A stretch of 32,618 bases of DNA from Oscillospiraceae bacterium (GCA_009782405.1 WRJC01000034.1:1-32618), one strand, 5' to 3'; counted from the first letter of the stretch, positions 7,438 through 17,666 are shown. Translations and numbers: made by a program. The notes: generated by a model not told the origin, from the sequence alone.

Positions 7438-8367
7438 ATGGCCGAACCGGAAAAATATCCTCCGACAGGGGGAAAATGGGAAAAATATGCGGATAACCCC
7501 GTGTTCGGGTCAAAAGAAACCGGCACATTCTTCGATGCCATCGTTTTGCCCGGGCAAAATTTCGGGCACAGGTACATGATGTATTTTTCGTGGAGGCCAA
7601 AAAAATCCGTGGCGGTTTCGTTTGGCGACGATGGAATAAAATGGGCCGCCCCCAAAATCATCCTCGGGCCAAACGAAAAGACGGGCTGGGAAGATGACAT
7701 AAACAGGTGCGGCACATTGGAAAAGGACGGAAAACTCCATTTGTGGTATACCGGCCAGGCTCATAATAACAGCTGGATCGGCTATGCTTGTTCCGATATT
7801 GGCGAAAACGGGGAAATAGAACTGGAACGATACGGCGAAGAACCTGTAATCTCACCTGAACATCCGTGGGAAAATATGTCTGTGATGAATCCGTGCGTCT
7901 TATGGGACGAGGGGCAGAATATGTACAGAATGTGGTATGCGGCAGGGGAGACATACGAACCGAACGTTATATGCCATGCCACGAGCCCTGATGGGATAAA
8001 CTGGCGCAAGCACAAGGCGAACCCTATATTCACAAGAGACCCGGATAACATATACGAGCAGGACAGAATAGGCGGGTGCCAGGTGATTGGGCACAAAGGC
8101 GGCTATCTCATGTTTTATATCGGCTATGAAAACATAAACGCCGCGCGGATTTGCGGGGCATGGTCGCCGGACGGGATTTCGCGCTGGAAGCGTTTTGAGG
8201 CAAATCCGTTAGTGAGCCCCGAGCCGGGCAAATGGGACGGCGATGCATGCTACAAGCCGAGCGCGGTTTACGAAGAAGATAACGGGCGGTGGCTTTTGTG
8301 GTACAACGGCCGAAAGGGCGGAGAGGAGTATATCGGCCTTGCGATGCATGAGGGCGGGGATTTCTGA
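7438..8367 (+). CDS. GH43/GH130-like beta-propeller glycosidase or phosphorylase
   Basis: The 309-residue protein is made of repeated blade motifs such as LHLWYTG, YRMWYAA, YLMFYIG and WLLWYNG, the pattern of five-bladed beta-propeller glycoside hydrolases (GH32/43/62/68 and GH130). Each blade ends in a W-Y/F-Y strand and is followed by an xSPDGI-type turn. Acidic residues near blade starts (DDINRCG, MNPCV, DAIVLPG) are candidate catalytic positions, but the family cannot be fixed from motifs alone. There is no signal peptide, so it probably works inside the cell on imported oligosaccharides or glycosides, possibly as a phosphorylase. AGGAGGAATCGG precedes ATG 7438. The transporter gene begins 11 nt after its stop. 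Confidence 0.82.
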   Translation: MAEPEKYPPTGGKWEKYADNPVFGSKETGTFFDAIVLPGQNFGHRYMMYFSWRPKKSVAVSFGDDGIKWAAPKIILGPNEKTGWEDDINRCGTLEKDGKLHLWYTGQAHNNSWIGYACSDIGENGEIELERYGEEPVISPEHPWENMSVMNPCVLWDEGQNMYRMWYAAGETYEPNVICHATSPDGINWRKHKANPIFTRDPDNIYEQDRIGGCQVIGHKGGYLMFYIGYENINAARICGAWSPDGISRWKRFEANPLVSPEPGKWDGDACYKPSAVYEEDNGRWLLWYNGRKGGEEYIGLAMHEGGDF

Positions 8368-8378
8368 CGGGGGGCGGC

Positions 8379-9650
8379 GTGAAAATAAAGCGTTATATAA
8401 GCTTGAATGACGAAAAAAAAGAATCGATATTGTTTTTGATATGCTGGGCCATATATTTTTGCATTTATACGGGCAGGCTGAATTATTCGGCGGCCATGGT
8501 TCAAATGGTGAACGACGGATTTGTCACAAAAGCCTCCGGGGGATTGATCGCCACATTCTTTTTCGCCGCATACGGATTTGGCCAAACATTCATGGGCGTT
8601 ATCGGCGACAGGGTTTCTTCGTTCAAAATGCTTTTGTGCGGCACGGCCTTGTCCTCGTTATGCAATTTTTTCATGCCCGTCCTATTTCATGGCAGCGTGA
8701 CTTCAATGTGCATAATTTGGGGAATAAACGGAATCGCGCAGTCGATCATGTGGTCGCCGATCATCAGAATTATCTCGCAGGCATTGTCGCCCGAAAGGCG
8801 TTTCAAAGCGAGCATACACATAATCACCGCAGGGCCTGCCGGAACATTGTTCACATATATTCTGTCGACGGTTTTGTTGAAATACTTCGGCTGGAAAAGC
8901 GTTTTTTATTCCGCCGGAATTATAATTTCAACAGCTTTCGCAGTTCTTCTTATCTATTTTGTTTCAAGCAAAAAGGATTTCATATCCGAAGAAATAAAAA
9001 AAAACGAATCAAAGCCGGAAAAACCATATATGTCCGCTTCGGGAAACGGCAAGATGATTTTTGGCATTTTGCTCATCCTGCTCTTGCCTGTCGTCGTTCA
9101 CGGTATGCTGAAAGACAGCATAACCGCATGGTTTCCGGTCTATCTGAGCGAAACCCACGGCATGACTCCATATATGGCCGTCATGCTGACGGCGGTCATG
9201 CCCGCCTTCAATCTCGCCGGGATATATTTTGCAAAGTGGATTTACGGCAAAACAAAATCGAACGAATTTTTTTCATGCGGGATTTTATTTGCCATATGCG
9301 CGTGCGGGCTCGGATTCATGTCCCAAATCGGGAAATATAATATATATCTTGCGATAATTTTTGCCGCCGTGGGGACAGCTTCGATGTCGGGCGTGAATTG
9401 CATAGCGGTGAGCGTACTGCCCGTGCATTTCGGGAAGATGGGATTTGCTTCGACCTTGACGGGGGTATTGAATTCTGCGGTTTATGCGGGCTGTTCGGTT
9501 TCGATGGCGGCATCGGGCCAAATAGTCGAAAAATACGGCTGGGCCGGCATCATATATATCTGGTGCATTTTCTCGGCATTGGGGGTTTTGCTTTGCGCGT
9601 CGTTGAACAAAATTTGGCTGAAAACAAAAAATGATATAATAAAAAAGTAA
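8379..9650 (+). CDS. MFS transporter, organophosphate:phosphate antiporter-like
   Basis: The 423-residue protein has about 12 membrane helices in two halves, split by a charged cytoplasmic loop near residues 200-225. The first helix contains YTGRLNYS, like the Y-x-x-R-x-N signature of GlpT/UhpT transporters. The loop between helices 2 and 3 carries GVIGDRVSSFK, the MFS G-x-x-x-D-R motif. The second half starts with LKDSITAWFPVYLSE, also typical of the organophosphate antiporter branch. Start is GTG 8379, 11 nt after the glycosidase stop, with a G-rich site. Together with RpiB this suggests uptake of a phosphorylated or related sugar, but substrate is inferred. A terminator follows at 9710-9748. 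Confidence 0.88.
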   Translation: MKIKRYISLNDEKKESILFLICWAIYFCIYTGRLNYSAAMVQMVNDGFVTKASGGLIATFFFAAYGFGQTFMGVIGDRVSSFKMLLCGTALSSLCNFFMPVLFHGSVTSMCIIWGINGIAQSIMWSPIIRIISQALSPERRFKASIHIITAGPAGTLFTYILSTVLLKYFGWKSVFYSAGIIISTAFAVLLIYFVSSKKDFISEEIKKNESKPEKPYMSASGNGKMIFGILLILLLPVVVHGMLKDSITAWFPVYLSETHGMTPYMAVMLTAVMPAFNLAGIYFAKWIYGKTKSNEFFSCGILFAICACGLGFMSQIGKYNIYLAIIFAAVGTASMSGVNCIAVSVLPVHFGKMGFASTLTGVLNSAVYAGCSVSMAASGQIVEKYGWAGIIYIWCIFSALGVLLCASLNKIWLKTKNDIIKK

Positions 9651-9709
9651 AAGCTTGCTTGCCGCCCTTCTTTCTTCAATATCTTATAGTTCCAATCGTT
9701 CCAAACGGG

Positions 9710-9748
9710 AAAAACAGACCGCAGCCTTAACGGGAGCGGTCTGTTTTT
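9710..9748. terminator. Bidirectional Rho-independent terminator
   Basis: A 13-nt arm at 9710-9722 pairs perfectly with 9736-9748 around a 13-nt loop. The stem core ACAGACCGC/GCGGTCTGT is flanked by an A-run on one side and a T-run on the other, so it works on both strands. It ends the MFS gene from the left and the lepA-hemW-BFD transcript from the right. Confidence 0.9.
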
Positions 9749-9759
9749 GCGTTTCGAGG

Positions 9760-10080
9760 CTATCTTCCCAATTTTATCACATTTTCAACCAAAACTTTAC
9801 ATCTTCCGCAATCGGTTCCGGCGCCGGTCGCCTCCCCCACTTTTTCCACAGTGTCCGCGCCGTTTTTTACCGCTTCCACCACAGCTTCCAAAGATACGCC
9901 CTTGCACCCGCAGACCGAACTCAATATGCCGTCGAGTTCGCGCTTGCACCCCTCGCATTCAAGGCAGACGCCCGCCATTTCAGCAACTTCCCCGCAGGTC
10001 CGCGCCCCGCCGCACATCGCTTTTCTCACGCTGATGTAATCCACGTTGTTTTTTTCGCAAATAATCCTGTTTCCCGCCAT
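9760..10080 (-). CDS. Tandem BFD-like [2Fe-2S]-binding domain protein
   Basis: This 106-residue protein has ten cysteines and two copies of the BFD-like iron-sulfur fold, found in bacterioferritin-associated ferredoxin and NifU/NirB-type proteins. The second copy has the full ligand set, C57-x-C59 and C91-x-x-C94, with the usual 31-residue gap. The first copy has C8, C42 and C45, but Lys10 occupies the second ligand position; extra Cys23, Cys29 and Cys39 are nearby. A GGAGGG site lies upstream of ATG 10080. It is the last gene of the lepA-hemW transcript, 50 nt after hemW. A redox or iron-sulfur role is likely; the partner is unknown. It could serve heme or Fe-S chemistry with HemW (inference). 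Confidence 0.85.
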   Translation of the reverse strand: MAGNRIICEKNNVDYISVRKAMCGGARTCGEVAEMAGVCLECEGCKRELDGILSSVCGCKGVSLEAVVEAVKNGADTVEKVGEATGAGTDCGRCKVLVENVIKLGR

Positions 10081-10130
10081 TTTTACATCCCTCCGAATTT
10101 ATTGTTTGTCCATTATTTATGCAACTAAAA

Positions 10131-11321
10131 TCATTCGAAATCCACTATCTTGCCCAATATGTAATTGGAGACGAACATACCCTCGACGGAAAACGCATAC
10201 CCCGCTTCGGTTTTTACGATATGTCCGCTCTCGATGAAAGGTCTGATTTTTTCCAGGTACATCGCGTCGAAATCCATATGGAAAAGTTTCGCGAACTTGC
10301 TTTTGTCGATGCCCGACCGGAGCCTGAATCCCAGCATCACATATTCGCCGATTCGCTCTTCCGGCTTTATTTCGGTGCGTTCGTCGAACAGGCTGTATTT
10401 TTCCAAGTCGAAAATATCCAGTTTTTCCAGTTTGTTTCCGTTGTAGTTGAAATTCTTGACATATTCCCGCAAGTCTTTTTTAAACGAAAACCGGCAGTTC
10501 GAAAAATATGAATGCGCTCCCGGGCCAAAACCCAAATACTGCCCGCAATTCCAATATTTCAGATTGTGGCGGCACTCATATCCGCTTTTCGCGAAGTTCG
10601 ATATTTCGTAGTGCCCGTATCCGCACCTGCCCAAAAACTCGACGCACATAAAATACATCGCCCGCTCTTCTTCCTCCGATGGAAGGATATTTTGCAACTT
10701 TTCGCGATTCGTGTGAAACGGCGTGCCTTCCGCGATTTTTAGGCCGTAGGCGGAAATGTGCGAGGGCTTTTTTTGCTCCACTTTTTTCAAAGTGTCGTAG
10801 AAGCTTTGAAGCGTCTGACCCGGGATCCCATACATCACATCGACGTTTATGTTGGAGAACCCCGCAGTTTCCGCGTTTTCGCAGCACTGTAAAAAATCGC
10901 CGCAGGAATGCTTCCGCGAAAGCAGCCGCAATTCTTTTTCATGCGCGCTCTGAAAGCCTATGGATAGCCTGTTCGCCCCCGCTTTGCATAATTTTTTCAG
11001 CCCCTTCAAATCGGCCGCCGCCGGGTTTGTCTCGATTGTGAATTCACAGGAATTCGCCAGCTTGAAAACCCCCTTCACATTTTTTATCAGCTTCAAAAGC
11101 AGGTCGGCTCCGATATGCGTGGGAGTGCCCCCGCCGATGAAAACGGAATCTATGAGGTAATCTTTTGCAGCCGAGCTGTATTCCTTCATTTGCTTTATCA
11201 GCGCATCCACGTAGGCTTCATGCGTTTTTGGCGTGGCTTTGACCGAATAAAAATCGCAGTACCCGCATTTCGACGCGCAAAACGGAATATGCACATATAA
11301 TCCCAAATAATTAATTGCCAA
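10131..11321 (-). CDS. hemW: Radical SAM heme chaperone HemW
   Basis: The 396-residue protein is a HemN-family radical SAM enzyme. The cluster motif C15-x3-C19-x2-C22 is followed by D-F, where true coproporphyrinogen dehydrogenase HemN has a fourth cysteine, so it is HemW, which binds heme and inserts it into target proteins. GGGTPTHIG, ETNP, NRLSIGFQS and DVMYGIPGQT are the expected SAM-barrel motifs. The HNLKYWNCGQYLGFGPGAHS segment and a C-terminal winged-helix-like domain are typical. The start is TTG 11321, six bases after the lepA stop; TAGGGG overlaps that stop as the ribosome binding site. The lepA-hemW pair is common in Bacillota. Confidence 0.93.
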   Translation of the reverse strand: MAINYLGLYVHIPFCASKCGYCDFYSVKATPKTHEAYVDALIKQMKEYSSAAKDYLIDSVFIGGGTPTHIGADLLLKLIKNVKGVFKLANSCEFTIETNPAAADLKGLKKLCKAGANRLSIGFQSAHEKELRLLSRKHSCGDFLQCCENAETAGFSNINVDVMYGIPGQTLQSFYDTLKKVEQKKPSHISAYGLKIAEGTPFHTNREKLQNILPSEEEERAMYFMCVEFLGRCGYGHYEISNFAKSGYECRHNLKYWNCGQYLGFGPGAHSYFSNCRFSFKKDLREYVKNFNYNGNKLEKLDIFDLEKYSLFDERTEIKPEERIGEYVMLGFRLRSGIDKSKFAKLFHMDFDAMYLEKIRPFIESGHIVKTEAGYAFSVEGMFVSNYILGKIVDFE

Positions 11322-11327
11322 TCGCCC

Positions 11328-13133
11328 CTAATCGTCAAGTTTGAGCACGGCCATGAACGCCTCTTTGGAGACTTCGACCGAGCCGAGTTGCCGCATCTTT
11401 TTCTTGCCCTCTTTTTGTTTTTCCAGCAGCTTTTTCTTTCTGGTTATGTCTCCGCCGTAGCATTTCGCCAAAACGTCTTTTCGCACCGCTTTTACTGTCT
11501 CCCTGGCTATTACCTTTCCCCCGATAGCCGCTTGGACGGGCACTTCGAAGAGTTGCCTCGGGATGTTCTCTTTCAGCTTTTCCGTGATTTTTCGGCCGCG
11601 TTCATAAGCTTTCTCGGAATGCACGATAAATGAAAAAGCGTCAACTATGTCCCCGTTCAGCAATATGTCGAGTTTCACCAAATTCGATTCCCTATAGCCC
11701 GCCAGTTCATAGTCGAGCGAGGCATAGCCCTTGCTCCTGCTTTTTATCGTATCGAAGAAATCGTATATTATTTCGCCCAGCGGCAGCTCATAGCGCAATT
11801 CGGCCCTTTTGGAGTCGATGTAGCGCATATCTACAAATATGCCCCTTCGGTCCTGGCACAGATCCATGATCCCGCCCACATATTCCGACGGCGTCATGAT
11901 GCTCGCGTTCACGATGGGTTCCATGGCGGATTCGATTTCGTCCGGGAGGGGATAATTCGTCGGATTGTCTATAGTCACAGAGTCTCCGTTTTTTTTGTTT
12001 ATGCGGTATATGACGCTCGGGGCGGTTATGATTATGGCGAGATCAAATTCGCGCTCTATCCTCTCCTGGATTATGTCCATGTGCAAAAGCCCCAAAAAGC
12101 CGCACCGGAACCCAAAACCCAAAGCGACCGAGGTTTCGGGTTCAAATGTGAGCGCCGCGTCGTTTAGCTGAAGTTTGAGCAGTGCATCTTTGAGAGCGGG
12201 ATAATCCGCGCCATCTGCGGGGTAAATCCCGGAAAACACCATAGGCGCCGCTTTCTTGAAACCGGGCAGCGGCGAATCTGCGCCATTTTCCGCCAAAGTC
12301 ACCGTATCGCCCACGTTTATTTCGCTCAGATTTTTTATGCTCGCGGTTATATAGCCCACTTCTCCCGCCGAAAGGCTTCCAAAGTTCACAAGCCCGTCGG
12401 GTTTCAGGTAGCCCGCTTCGACCGTTTCGTATTCGATCCCCGTGTGCATCATTTTTAGTTTGTCGCCCACTTTCAATCCGCCGTCGATGATCCTCACATA
12501 CACGATGACCCCTTTGTAAGCATCGTAATACGAATCGAATATGAGCGCTTTCAAGGGAGCTTCCAAATCCCCTTTGGGCGCGGGTATGTCAGCTATTATG
12601 CGTTCCATCACGCTTTCTATGTTTATCCCGTTTTTTGCGGAAATGAGCGGAGCCTCAAAAGCGGGTATGCCGATTATTTCTTCGATTTCTTTTATTGCCC
12701 GATCCGGCTCTGCGCTCACCAAATCTATTTTGTTGATAACCGGCACGATTTCGAGGTTGTTGTCCGAAGCCAAATAGGCGTTGGCAAGCGTCTGCGCCTG
12801 TATGCCTTGCGAGGCGTCGACTACGAGCAGGGCCCCCTCGCAGGCCGAAAGCGAACGGGAGACTTCGTAATTGAAATCCACATGGCCGGGGGTGTCGATC
12901 AAGTTGAAAACATAGTTCTGGCCGTCTGCGGCTGCGTAGTTCAAGCGCACGGCGCGCGCTTTGATGGTTATTCCCCTTTCTTTTTCGAGCTCCATGTCGT
13001 CGAGCATTTGTTCCTGCATATCCCTCGCGGCCACGGTATGGGTGAGTTCCAAGATGCGATCGGCCAGGGTGCTTTTGCCGTGGTCTATATGGGCGATGAT
13101 GCAAAAATTCCTTATGTTATCCATTGTATCCAT
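11328..13133 (-). CDS. lepA: Elongation factor 4 (LepA), back-translocating GTPase
   Basis: The 601-residue protein is full length for LepA, a ribosome-binding GTPase that remodels stalled or mis-translocated ribosomes. G motifs are intact: AHIDHGKST from residue 14, [13 protein letters not shown] and a SAKNG box. The EF-G-like domains follow, and the LepA-specific C-terminal domain ends with [17 protein letters not shown] and [17 protein letters not shown] 13133 is used; AAGGTGA lies 15 nt upstream, a rather long spacing, and a second in-frame ATG is at 13124. It has its own near-perfect promoter at 13180-13209 and leads a transcript with hemW and the BFD gene. Confidence 0.97.
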   Translation of the reverse strand: MDTMDNIRNFCIIAHIDHGKSTLADRILELTHTVAARDMQEQMLDDMELEKERGITIKARAVRLNYAAADGQNYVFNLIDTPGHVDFNYEVSRSLSACEGALLVVDASQGIQAQTLANAYLASDNNLEIVPVINKIDLVSAEPDRAIKEIEEIIGIPAFEAPLISAKNGINIESVMERIIADIPAPKGDLEAPLKALIFDSYYDAYKGVIVYVRIIDGGLKVGDKLKMMHTGIEYETVEAGYLKPDGLVNFGSLSAGEVGYITASIKNLSEINVGDTVTLAENGADSPLPGFKKAAPMVFSGIYPADGADYPALKDALLKLQLNDAALTFEPETSVALGFGFRCGFLGLLHMDIIQERIEREFDLAIIITAPSVIYRINKKNGDSVTIDNPTNYPLPDEIESAMEPIVNASIMTPSEYVGGIMDLCQDRRGIFVDMRYIDSKRAELRYELPLGEIIYDFFDTIKSRSKGYASLDYELAGYRESNLVKLDILLNGDIVDAFSFIVHSEKAYERGRKITEKLKENIPRQLFEVPVQAAIGGKVIARETVKAVRKDVLAKCYGGDITRKKKLLEKQKEGKKKMRQLGSVEVSKEAFMAVLKLDD

Positions 13134-13179
13134 CGTTAAAATAATGATTCACCTTCCTGCTTGCTCTTGGCGATACATA

Positions 13180-13209
13180 ATTATACCATACAATATGCGC
13201 CTCTGTCAA
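13180..13209 (-). promoter_or_regulatory. lepA promoter, consensus -35 and extended -10
   Basis: Read on the minus strand, TTGACA (13209-13204) and TATAAT (13185-13180) are separated by 18 bp, and TGG just before the -10 makes an extended -10. Transcription would start near 13173, leaving a leader of about 40 nt before lepA. Confidence 0.9.
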
Positions 13210-13259
13210 GATTTTCAAGAGCGCAAAAGGCAAAAAAATTTACGGAAAATTGCCGACAC

Positions 13260-13286
13260 AAAAAAAGGCGGTCAACCGCCTTTTTT
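13260..13286 (-). terminator. Rho-independent terminator after the anchored-protein gene
   Basis: GGCGG (13267-13271) pairs with CCGCC (13276-13280) around a TCAA loop, with six A-T pairs extending the stem and a seven-base T-run on the minus strand. It lies 14 nt beyond the stop at 13301 and closes the rpoBC transcript before the lepA promoter. The flanking A and T runs would also permit termination on the plus strand. Confidence 0.85.
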
Positions 13287-13300
13287 GTCGCCGCCTATAT

Positions 13301-13774
13301 TTATTTGTTTTTTTTCGATTTTTTGGCAAAATATGCGCCCATTGCCAAAACCGCAAGGGACAAAGCCGCCAATATCACAAACAGCATCGCATTGTCGCCG
13401 GTTTTCGGGCTGGGTTTCGCGCGGGGGGGAGCAGGTTCCGCTTCGGCTTCGACATCTGCGAACACATCGCCGACATCTTCCGCGAGTTCGCCGTCTTCGG
13501 GAGATTCATCTTCATCATCGTCTTCTTCTTCCGCCGCTTCGCCTTCTGCGGGAAGGGTTTCTTCCTCCGCTATTTCGTATATTTCATTTGCCGCCCCGGG
13601 GGTTTCTTGCGGCGGCGTTATTTCTATCACCGGAGGGGTATCTTCCACTATAACCAAACCGCCCGCAAGGGGGCTGTCCTCCTCTGCGAACGCGACGGGC
13701 GCAAACATGAGCGAAAACACCAAAACACACGAAACAAACGCGAGCGCCTTCCCTGCACTGAACCTTTTTTCCAT
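13301..13774 (-). CDS. Small acidic sortase-anchored surface protein
   Basis: From ATG 13774 the protein has 157 residues. A signal peptide (about 1-31, ending AFA) is followed by an acidic, Pro/Glu/Asp-rich stalk. The C-terminus is a cell-wall sorting signal: SPKTGD at 122-127, a 21-residue hydrophobic helix and a KKSKKNK tail. SPKTG is a non-LPXTG variant like the NPKTG/SPKTG signals of clostridial sortases. The frame is open 21 codons further upstream, but the AGGAG at 13786-13790 and the signal peptide favour ATG 13774. No folded domain is recognised, so it may be a spacer or display protein. It lies 55 nt after rpoC with no terminator between, so it may be co-transcribed with rpoBC. No sortase gene is in the window. 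Confidence 0.85.
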   Translation of the reverse strand: MEKRFSAGKALAFVSCVLVFSLMFAPVAFAEEDSPLAGGLVIVEDTPPVIEITPPQETPGAANEIYEIAEEETLPAEGEAAEEEDDDEDESPEDGELAEDVGDVFADVEAEAEPAPPRAKPSPKTGDNAMLFVILAALSLAVLAMGAYFAKKSKKNK

Positions 13775-13829
13775 AAATCCCAATTCTCCTTTGCAATATT
13801 TTTTGTATATTTTATATTTTCCCTTTTGA

Positions 13830-16800
13830 TTATTCATCGGTCGCGCCGTAGTCCCCGAACATGCTGCTTCCCGATATTATCGCGCCGTCCTCCCCTATGC
13901 TGCCGCTTTCGGCCAGAAACCTGTCCGCCGCATATTCGAGTTCGTCATCGGCATCGGAGAGCCTCTCCCCATCGCCGAAAACATCATCGTCGAGAAAATC
14001 TTCTTCGCCGTCGGCGGAATCCTCGTCGTAGACCACGGTTGTCCCGAGCACTTTGGTGACGGGCTTGATATAAGGCAGATTCAATCCGCTTGCGGCCCTT
14101 TTGCCCGAAGAGACCCTTTCATGGCTGTTCGCCTCTATGTTTTTAGCTTCCTCGCTTTCGGCGTCTATCACTCGTATGTCGCGGTAGGACTGCAGCCCGG
14201 TTCCCGCAGGGATCAACTTGCCTATTATCACGTTTTCCTTCAACCCCAAAAGTTCATCCACCTTGCCTTTGATGGCGGCCTCCGTGAGCACTTTGGTGGT
14301 TTCCTGGAACGATGCGGCGGACAAAAACGATTCAGTGGACAGTGATGCCTTGGTTATGCCGAGCAGCACCGGCGAACAAGTGGCCAGCTGCAAGTTTTCT
14401 TCTCCCGCATCGATTTGCGCCCGGATCCTGTCGTTCTCGTCTTCGAATTCGATGCTGTCCACAAGCGAGCCGTACAAAAGCAACGTGTCCCCCGCATCTT
14501 CGACCCTGACCTTTCGGGTCATTTGGCGCGCGATGACTTCGATGTGCTTGTCGTTTATCTCGACCGACTGCCCCCTGTATACCCGCTGTATCTCTTTTAT
14601 TATATAATCATAGACCGCGTCGAGCCCTATGATTTTTGTTATGTCGGCAGGGGCGATGTCGCCTTCTGTGAGCGGCGCGCCCTTTTCGATGTATTCGCCC
14701 GTTTCAACCAGGACTTTTATGCCCATGGGCGAAGAGTATATTTTTTCCTCGCCGGTGGAAGAATCGGTTATTGTTATGTGCCTGTTTCGCTTTACGTCGG
14801 CGATACTGACATAGCCCGCGATTTCGCTGATTATGGCGGCCTTTTTTGGCCGGCGCGCTTCGAAGAGTTCCTCCACTCTTGGAAGGCCCTGCGTTATGTT
14901 CGCGCTCGAAATGCCGCCGGTTTGGAAAGTGCGCATGGTGAGCTGGGTGCCCGGCTCGCCTATCGACTGCGCCGCTATGACCCCCACCGATTCCCCGATG
15001 TTGACCGGCCTGCCGGTAGCCAGGTCTGAGCCGTAGCAGCGTATGCAGACCCCACTGCGCGAGCGGCACCTCAAGATGGAACGCACATAAACCTTTTCTA
15101 TGCCCGCTGCGGTTATATCCTTGACATGGCGTTCGGAAAGCATGACGTCGTGTTCGGCGATGAGCTCGCCTGTGGCCGGATGGACGATTCGGCCTATTGT
15201 ATACCTTCCAATCAGCCGATCCTTAAAGGGTTCCAAAACTTCATTTCCGTTTTTTATCTCCGAAACCCAAAGCCCCTCTTTGGTGTGGCAATCTTCGGAA
15301 TGGATTATGACTTCCTGGGAAACGTCGACGAGCCTGCGCGTGAGGTATCCCGAATCGGCCGTTCGAAGCGCGGTGTCCGCCAGGGTCTTTCTGGCTCCTC
15401 TCGCCGCTATGAAATATTCGAGTATGTTGAGCCCTTCCCGGAAGTTCGACTTTATCGGCATTTCGATTGTTTGTCCGGTGGCCGAAAACATAAGCCCCCT
15501 CATGCCGGCGAGCTGCCTCATTTGGTTGACGCTGCCCCTTGCCCCGGAATGCGAAATCATGTATATGGGGTTGTACCTGTCGAGATAGGCCTGCAAGGCG
15601 GCTGTGACCGCTTTCGTGGTGTTTTCCCAGGTTTCCGTCACGTTTTTGTACCGCTCGTCCTCGGTGAGCTCGCCCATGGCGAAAAAGTTGTTGATTTCCT
15701 CGACTTTTTCCTCGGCCGCTTTCACCAAGGTATATTTTTCGGGCGGGATTGTCATGTCGGAGACAGCGATCGTTATGGCGCCTTGGGTGGAGTATTTGAA
15801 TCCCAAATTCTTCACTTGGTCGAGCACGACGGCGGTTTTGGAGGTGCCGTGGCGCTTGATGCAGCGGTCGATTATCTCCTTGAGTTCTTTTGAAGTGGTT
15901 TCGAAATTGATTTCCAGGTCGTGCAGCTTAGATTCGTCCGAGCGATCCACATAGCCCAAATCCTGCGGGATTATCTGGTTGAAGATAAACCTGCCGATGG
16001 TGCCTTCCACGAGTTTTGAAACGGCTTCACCGCCGCTTTCCGCAATCCTGTTTATTTTTATCGGCGCGTGCAGCCCGATGTATCTGTTTTCGTATGCCAT
16101 TATAGCTTCGTCGAAGTCCCTGAAGATTTTGTCCTTTCCTTGTTCGTCCTCGCGTATCATGGTGAGGTAGTATGCGCCCAGCACCAAATCTTGCGAGGGA
16201 ACGGTGACTGCGTGGCCATCGACGGGTTTTAAAAGATTGTTCGCCGAAAGCATCAAAAACCTCGCCTCGGCCTGCGCTTCTGCCGAAAGCGGCACGTGGA
16301 CCGGCATTTGATCCCCGTCGAAATCCGCGTTGAAGGCGGTGCATACCAACGGGTGGAGTTTTATCGCCTTGCCCTCCACGAGCACCGGCTCAAACGCCTG
16401 TATCGAGAGCCTGTGCAGAGTGGGGGCGCGGTTCAGCAAAACCGGATGCTCGGAGATAACGCTTTCCAGCGCATCCCAAACCACCGCGTTCACCCTCTCG
16501 ACTCTTTTTTTTGCCTCTTTGATGTTAGAGGCCATGTGGGTTTCCAAAAGACGTTTCATCACAAACGGCTTGAACAGCTCGAGCGCCATTTCTTTCGGCA
16601 AACCGCACTGGTACAATTTCAGTTCGGGGCCCACCACGATCACCGAACGCCCGGAATAGTCCACCCGCTTGCCGAGCAGGTTTTGCCTGAAACGCCCCTG
16701 TTTGCCCCGAAGCAGCTCGGACAGCGATTTCAGCGGGCGGTTGTTGGGGCCTGTCACGGGCCGGCCGCGCCTGCCATTGTCGATAAGCGAATCCACCGCT

Positions 16801-17666
16801 TCCTGCAGCATGCGCTTTTCGTTTCGTATTATTATTTCCGGAGCCTCGAGTTCTATGAGCTTTTTGAGCCTGTTGTTCCTGTTTATGACCCGCCTGTACA
16901 GATCGTTTAAATCGGAAGTGGCGAATTTGCCCCCGTCCAACTGAACCATGGGCCTAAGCTCCGGCGGTACCACCGGGAGCACGTCCATTATCATCCATTC
17001 GGGCTTGTTTCCCGAAAGCCTGAAAGCTTCGACCACTTCGAGCCTTTTGATTATTTTTATCTTTTTTTGCCCGGTTGCGGAAGCGAGCTCCTGTTTGAGT
17101 TCGCGCGAGAGCTCTTCGAGGTTGATGTTTTTCAGCAGCTCCTTTATTGCCTCCGCGCCCATTCCCGCCTTGAAACCGTCCTCATAGGCTTCTTTCATGT
17201 CCTTGTAGTCGCGCTCGTTTAAAAGCTGTTTGGTTTCAAGGGAGGACTTGCCGGGGTCGATGACTATGTACTGCGAGAAATAAAGCACTCTTTCGAGCAG
17301 CCTCGGCGAGATATCGAGTATGAGCCCCATTCTCGACGGCAGCGTCCTGAAATACCAGATGTGCGAGACGGGCGCAGCCAGCTCGATGTGCCCCATACGT
17401 TCGCGCCTGACTTTGTTGGCTGTGACTTCCACTCCGCATTTTTCGCAGGTTTTGCCTTTAAATCTCGGCCTTTTGTATTTTCCGCAGTGGCATTCCCAGT
17501 CCTTCATGGGGCCGAAGATTTTTTCGCAAAAAAGACCGTCGCGCTCGGGTTTCAATGTCCTGTAATTTATCGTTTCGGGTTTCTTCACTTCGCCGTGAGA
17601 CCATGAAAGTATCATTTCCGGCGCAGCAAGGCCGATTTTAATGGCTGCAAAATCTTTGTGTTCCAT
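13830..17666 (-). CDS. rpoC: DNA-directed RNA polymerase subunit beta'
   Basis: The 1278-residue protein is complete. It has the N-terminal zinc site (CHCGKYK and CEKCGVE), the catalytic NADFDGDQM at 446-454 whose three aspartates hold the active-site magnesium, the trigger-loop region ([11 protein letters not shown]) and the second zinc site ([13 protein letters not shown]). It catalyses RNA synthesis with beta, alpha and omega. The last 70 or so residues form an acidic tail, with runs such as EEDFLDDD, beyond the conserved core. A GGAGGG site precedes ATG 17666, 60 nt after rpoB. The neighbours downstream, a surface protein and then lepA, are not the usual rpsL-rpsG genes. Confidence 0.99.
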   Translation of the reverse strand: MEHKDFAAIKIGLAAPEMILSWSHGEVKKPETINYRTLKPERDGLFCEKIFGPMKDWECHCGKYKRPRFKGKTCEKCGVEVTANKVRRERMGHIELAAPVSHIWYFRTLPSRMGLILDISPRLLERVLYFSQYIVIDPGKSSLETKQLLNERDYKDMKEAYEDGFKAGMGAEAIKELLKNINLEELSRELKQELASATGQKKIKIIKRLEVVEAFRLSGNKPEWMIMDVLPVVPPELRPMVQLDGGKFATSDLNDLYRRVINRNNRLKKLIELEAPEIIIRNEKRMLQEAVDSLIDNGRRGRPVTGPNNRPLKSLSELLRGKQGRFRQNLLGKRVDYSGRSVIVVGPELKLYQCGLPKEMALELFKPFVMKRLLETHMASNIKEAKKRVERVNAVVWDALESVISEHPVLLNRAPTLHRLSIQAFEPVLVEGKAIKLHPLVCTAFNADFDGDQMPVHVPLSAEAQAEARFLMLSANNLLKPVDGHAVTVPSQDLVLGAYYLTMIREDEQGKDKIFRDFDEAIMAYENRYIGLHAPIKINRIAESGGEAVSKLVEGTIGRFIFNQIIPQDLGYVDRSDESKLHDLEINFETTSKELKEIIDRCIKRHGTSKTAVVLDQVKNLGFKYSTQGAITIAVSDMTIPPEKYTLVKAAEEKVEEINNFFAMGELTEDERYKNVTETWENTTKAVTAALQAYLDRYNPIYMISHSGARGSVNQMRQLAGMRGLMFSATGQTIEMPIKSNFREGLNILEYFIAARGARKTLADTALRTADSGYLTRRLVDVSQEVIIHSEDCHTKEGLWVSEIKNGNEVLEPFKDRLIGRYTIGRIVHPATGELIAEHDVMLSERHVKDITAAGIEKVYVRSILRCRSRSGVCIRCYGSDLATGRPVNIGESVGVIAAQSIGEPGTQLTMRTFQTGGISSANITQGLPRVEELFEARRPKKAAIISEIAGYVSIADVKRNRHITITDSSTGEEKIYSSPMGIKVLVETGEYIEKGAPLTEGDIAPADITKIIGLDAVYDYIIKEIQRVYRGQSVEINDKHIEVIARQMTRKVRVEDAGDTLLLYGSLVDSIEFEDENDRIRAQIDAGEENLQLATCSPVLLGITKASLSTESFLSAASFQETTKVLTEAAIKGKVDELLGLKENVIIGKLIPAGTGLQSYRDIRVIDAESEEAKNIEANSHERVSSGKRAASGLNLPYIKPVTKVLGTTVVYDEDSADGEEDFLDDDVFGDGERLSDADDELEYAADRFLAESGSIGEDGAIISGSSMFGDYGATDE

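Noticed and set aside
9655..10128. 157-codon + strand frame opposite the BFD-like gene
   Set aside because: The minus-strand frame has cysteine motifs and a GGAGGG site; the plus frame runs through the bidirectional terminator.
13250..14059. Long + strand frame opposite the anchored-protein gene and the rpoC end
   Set aside because: It crosses the terminator and reads Arg/Phe-rich antisense of two well-supported minus genes.
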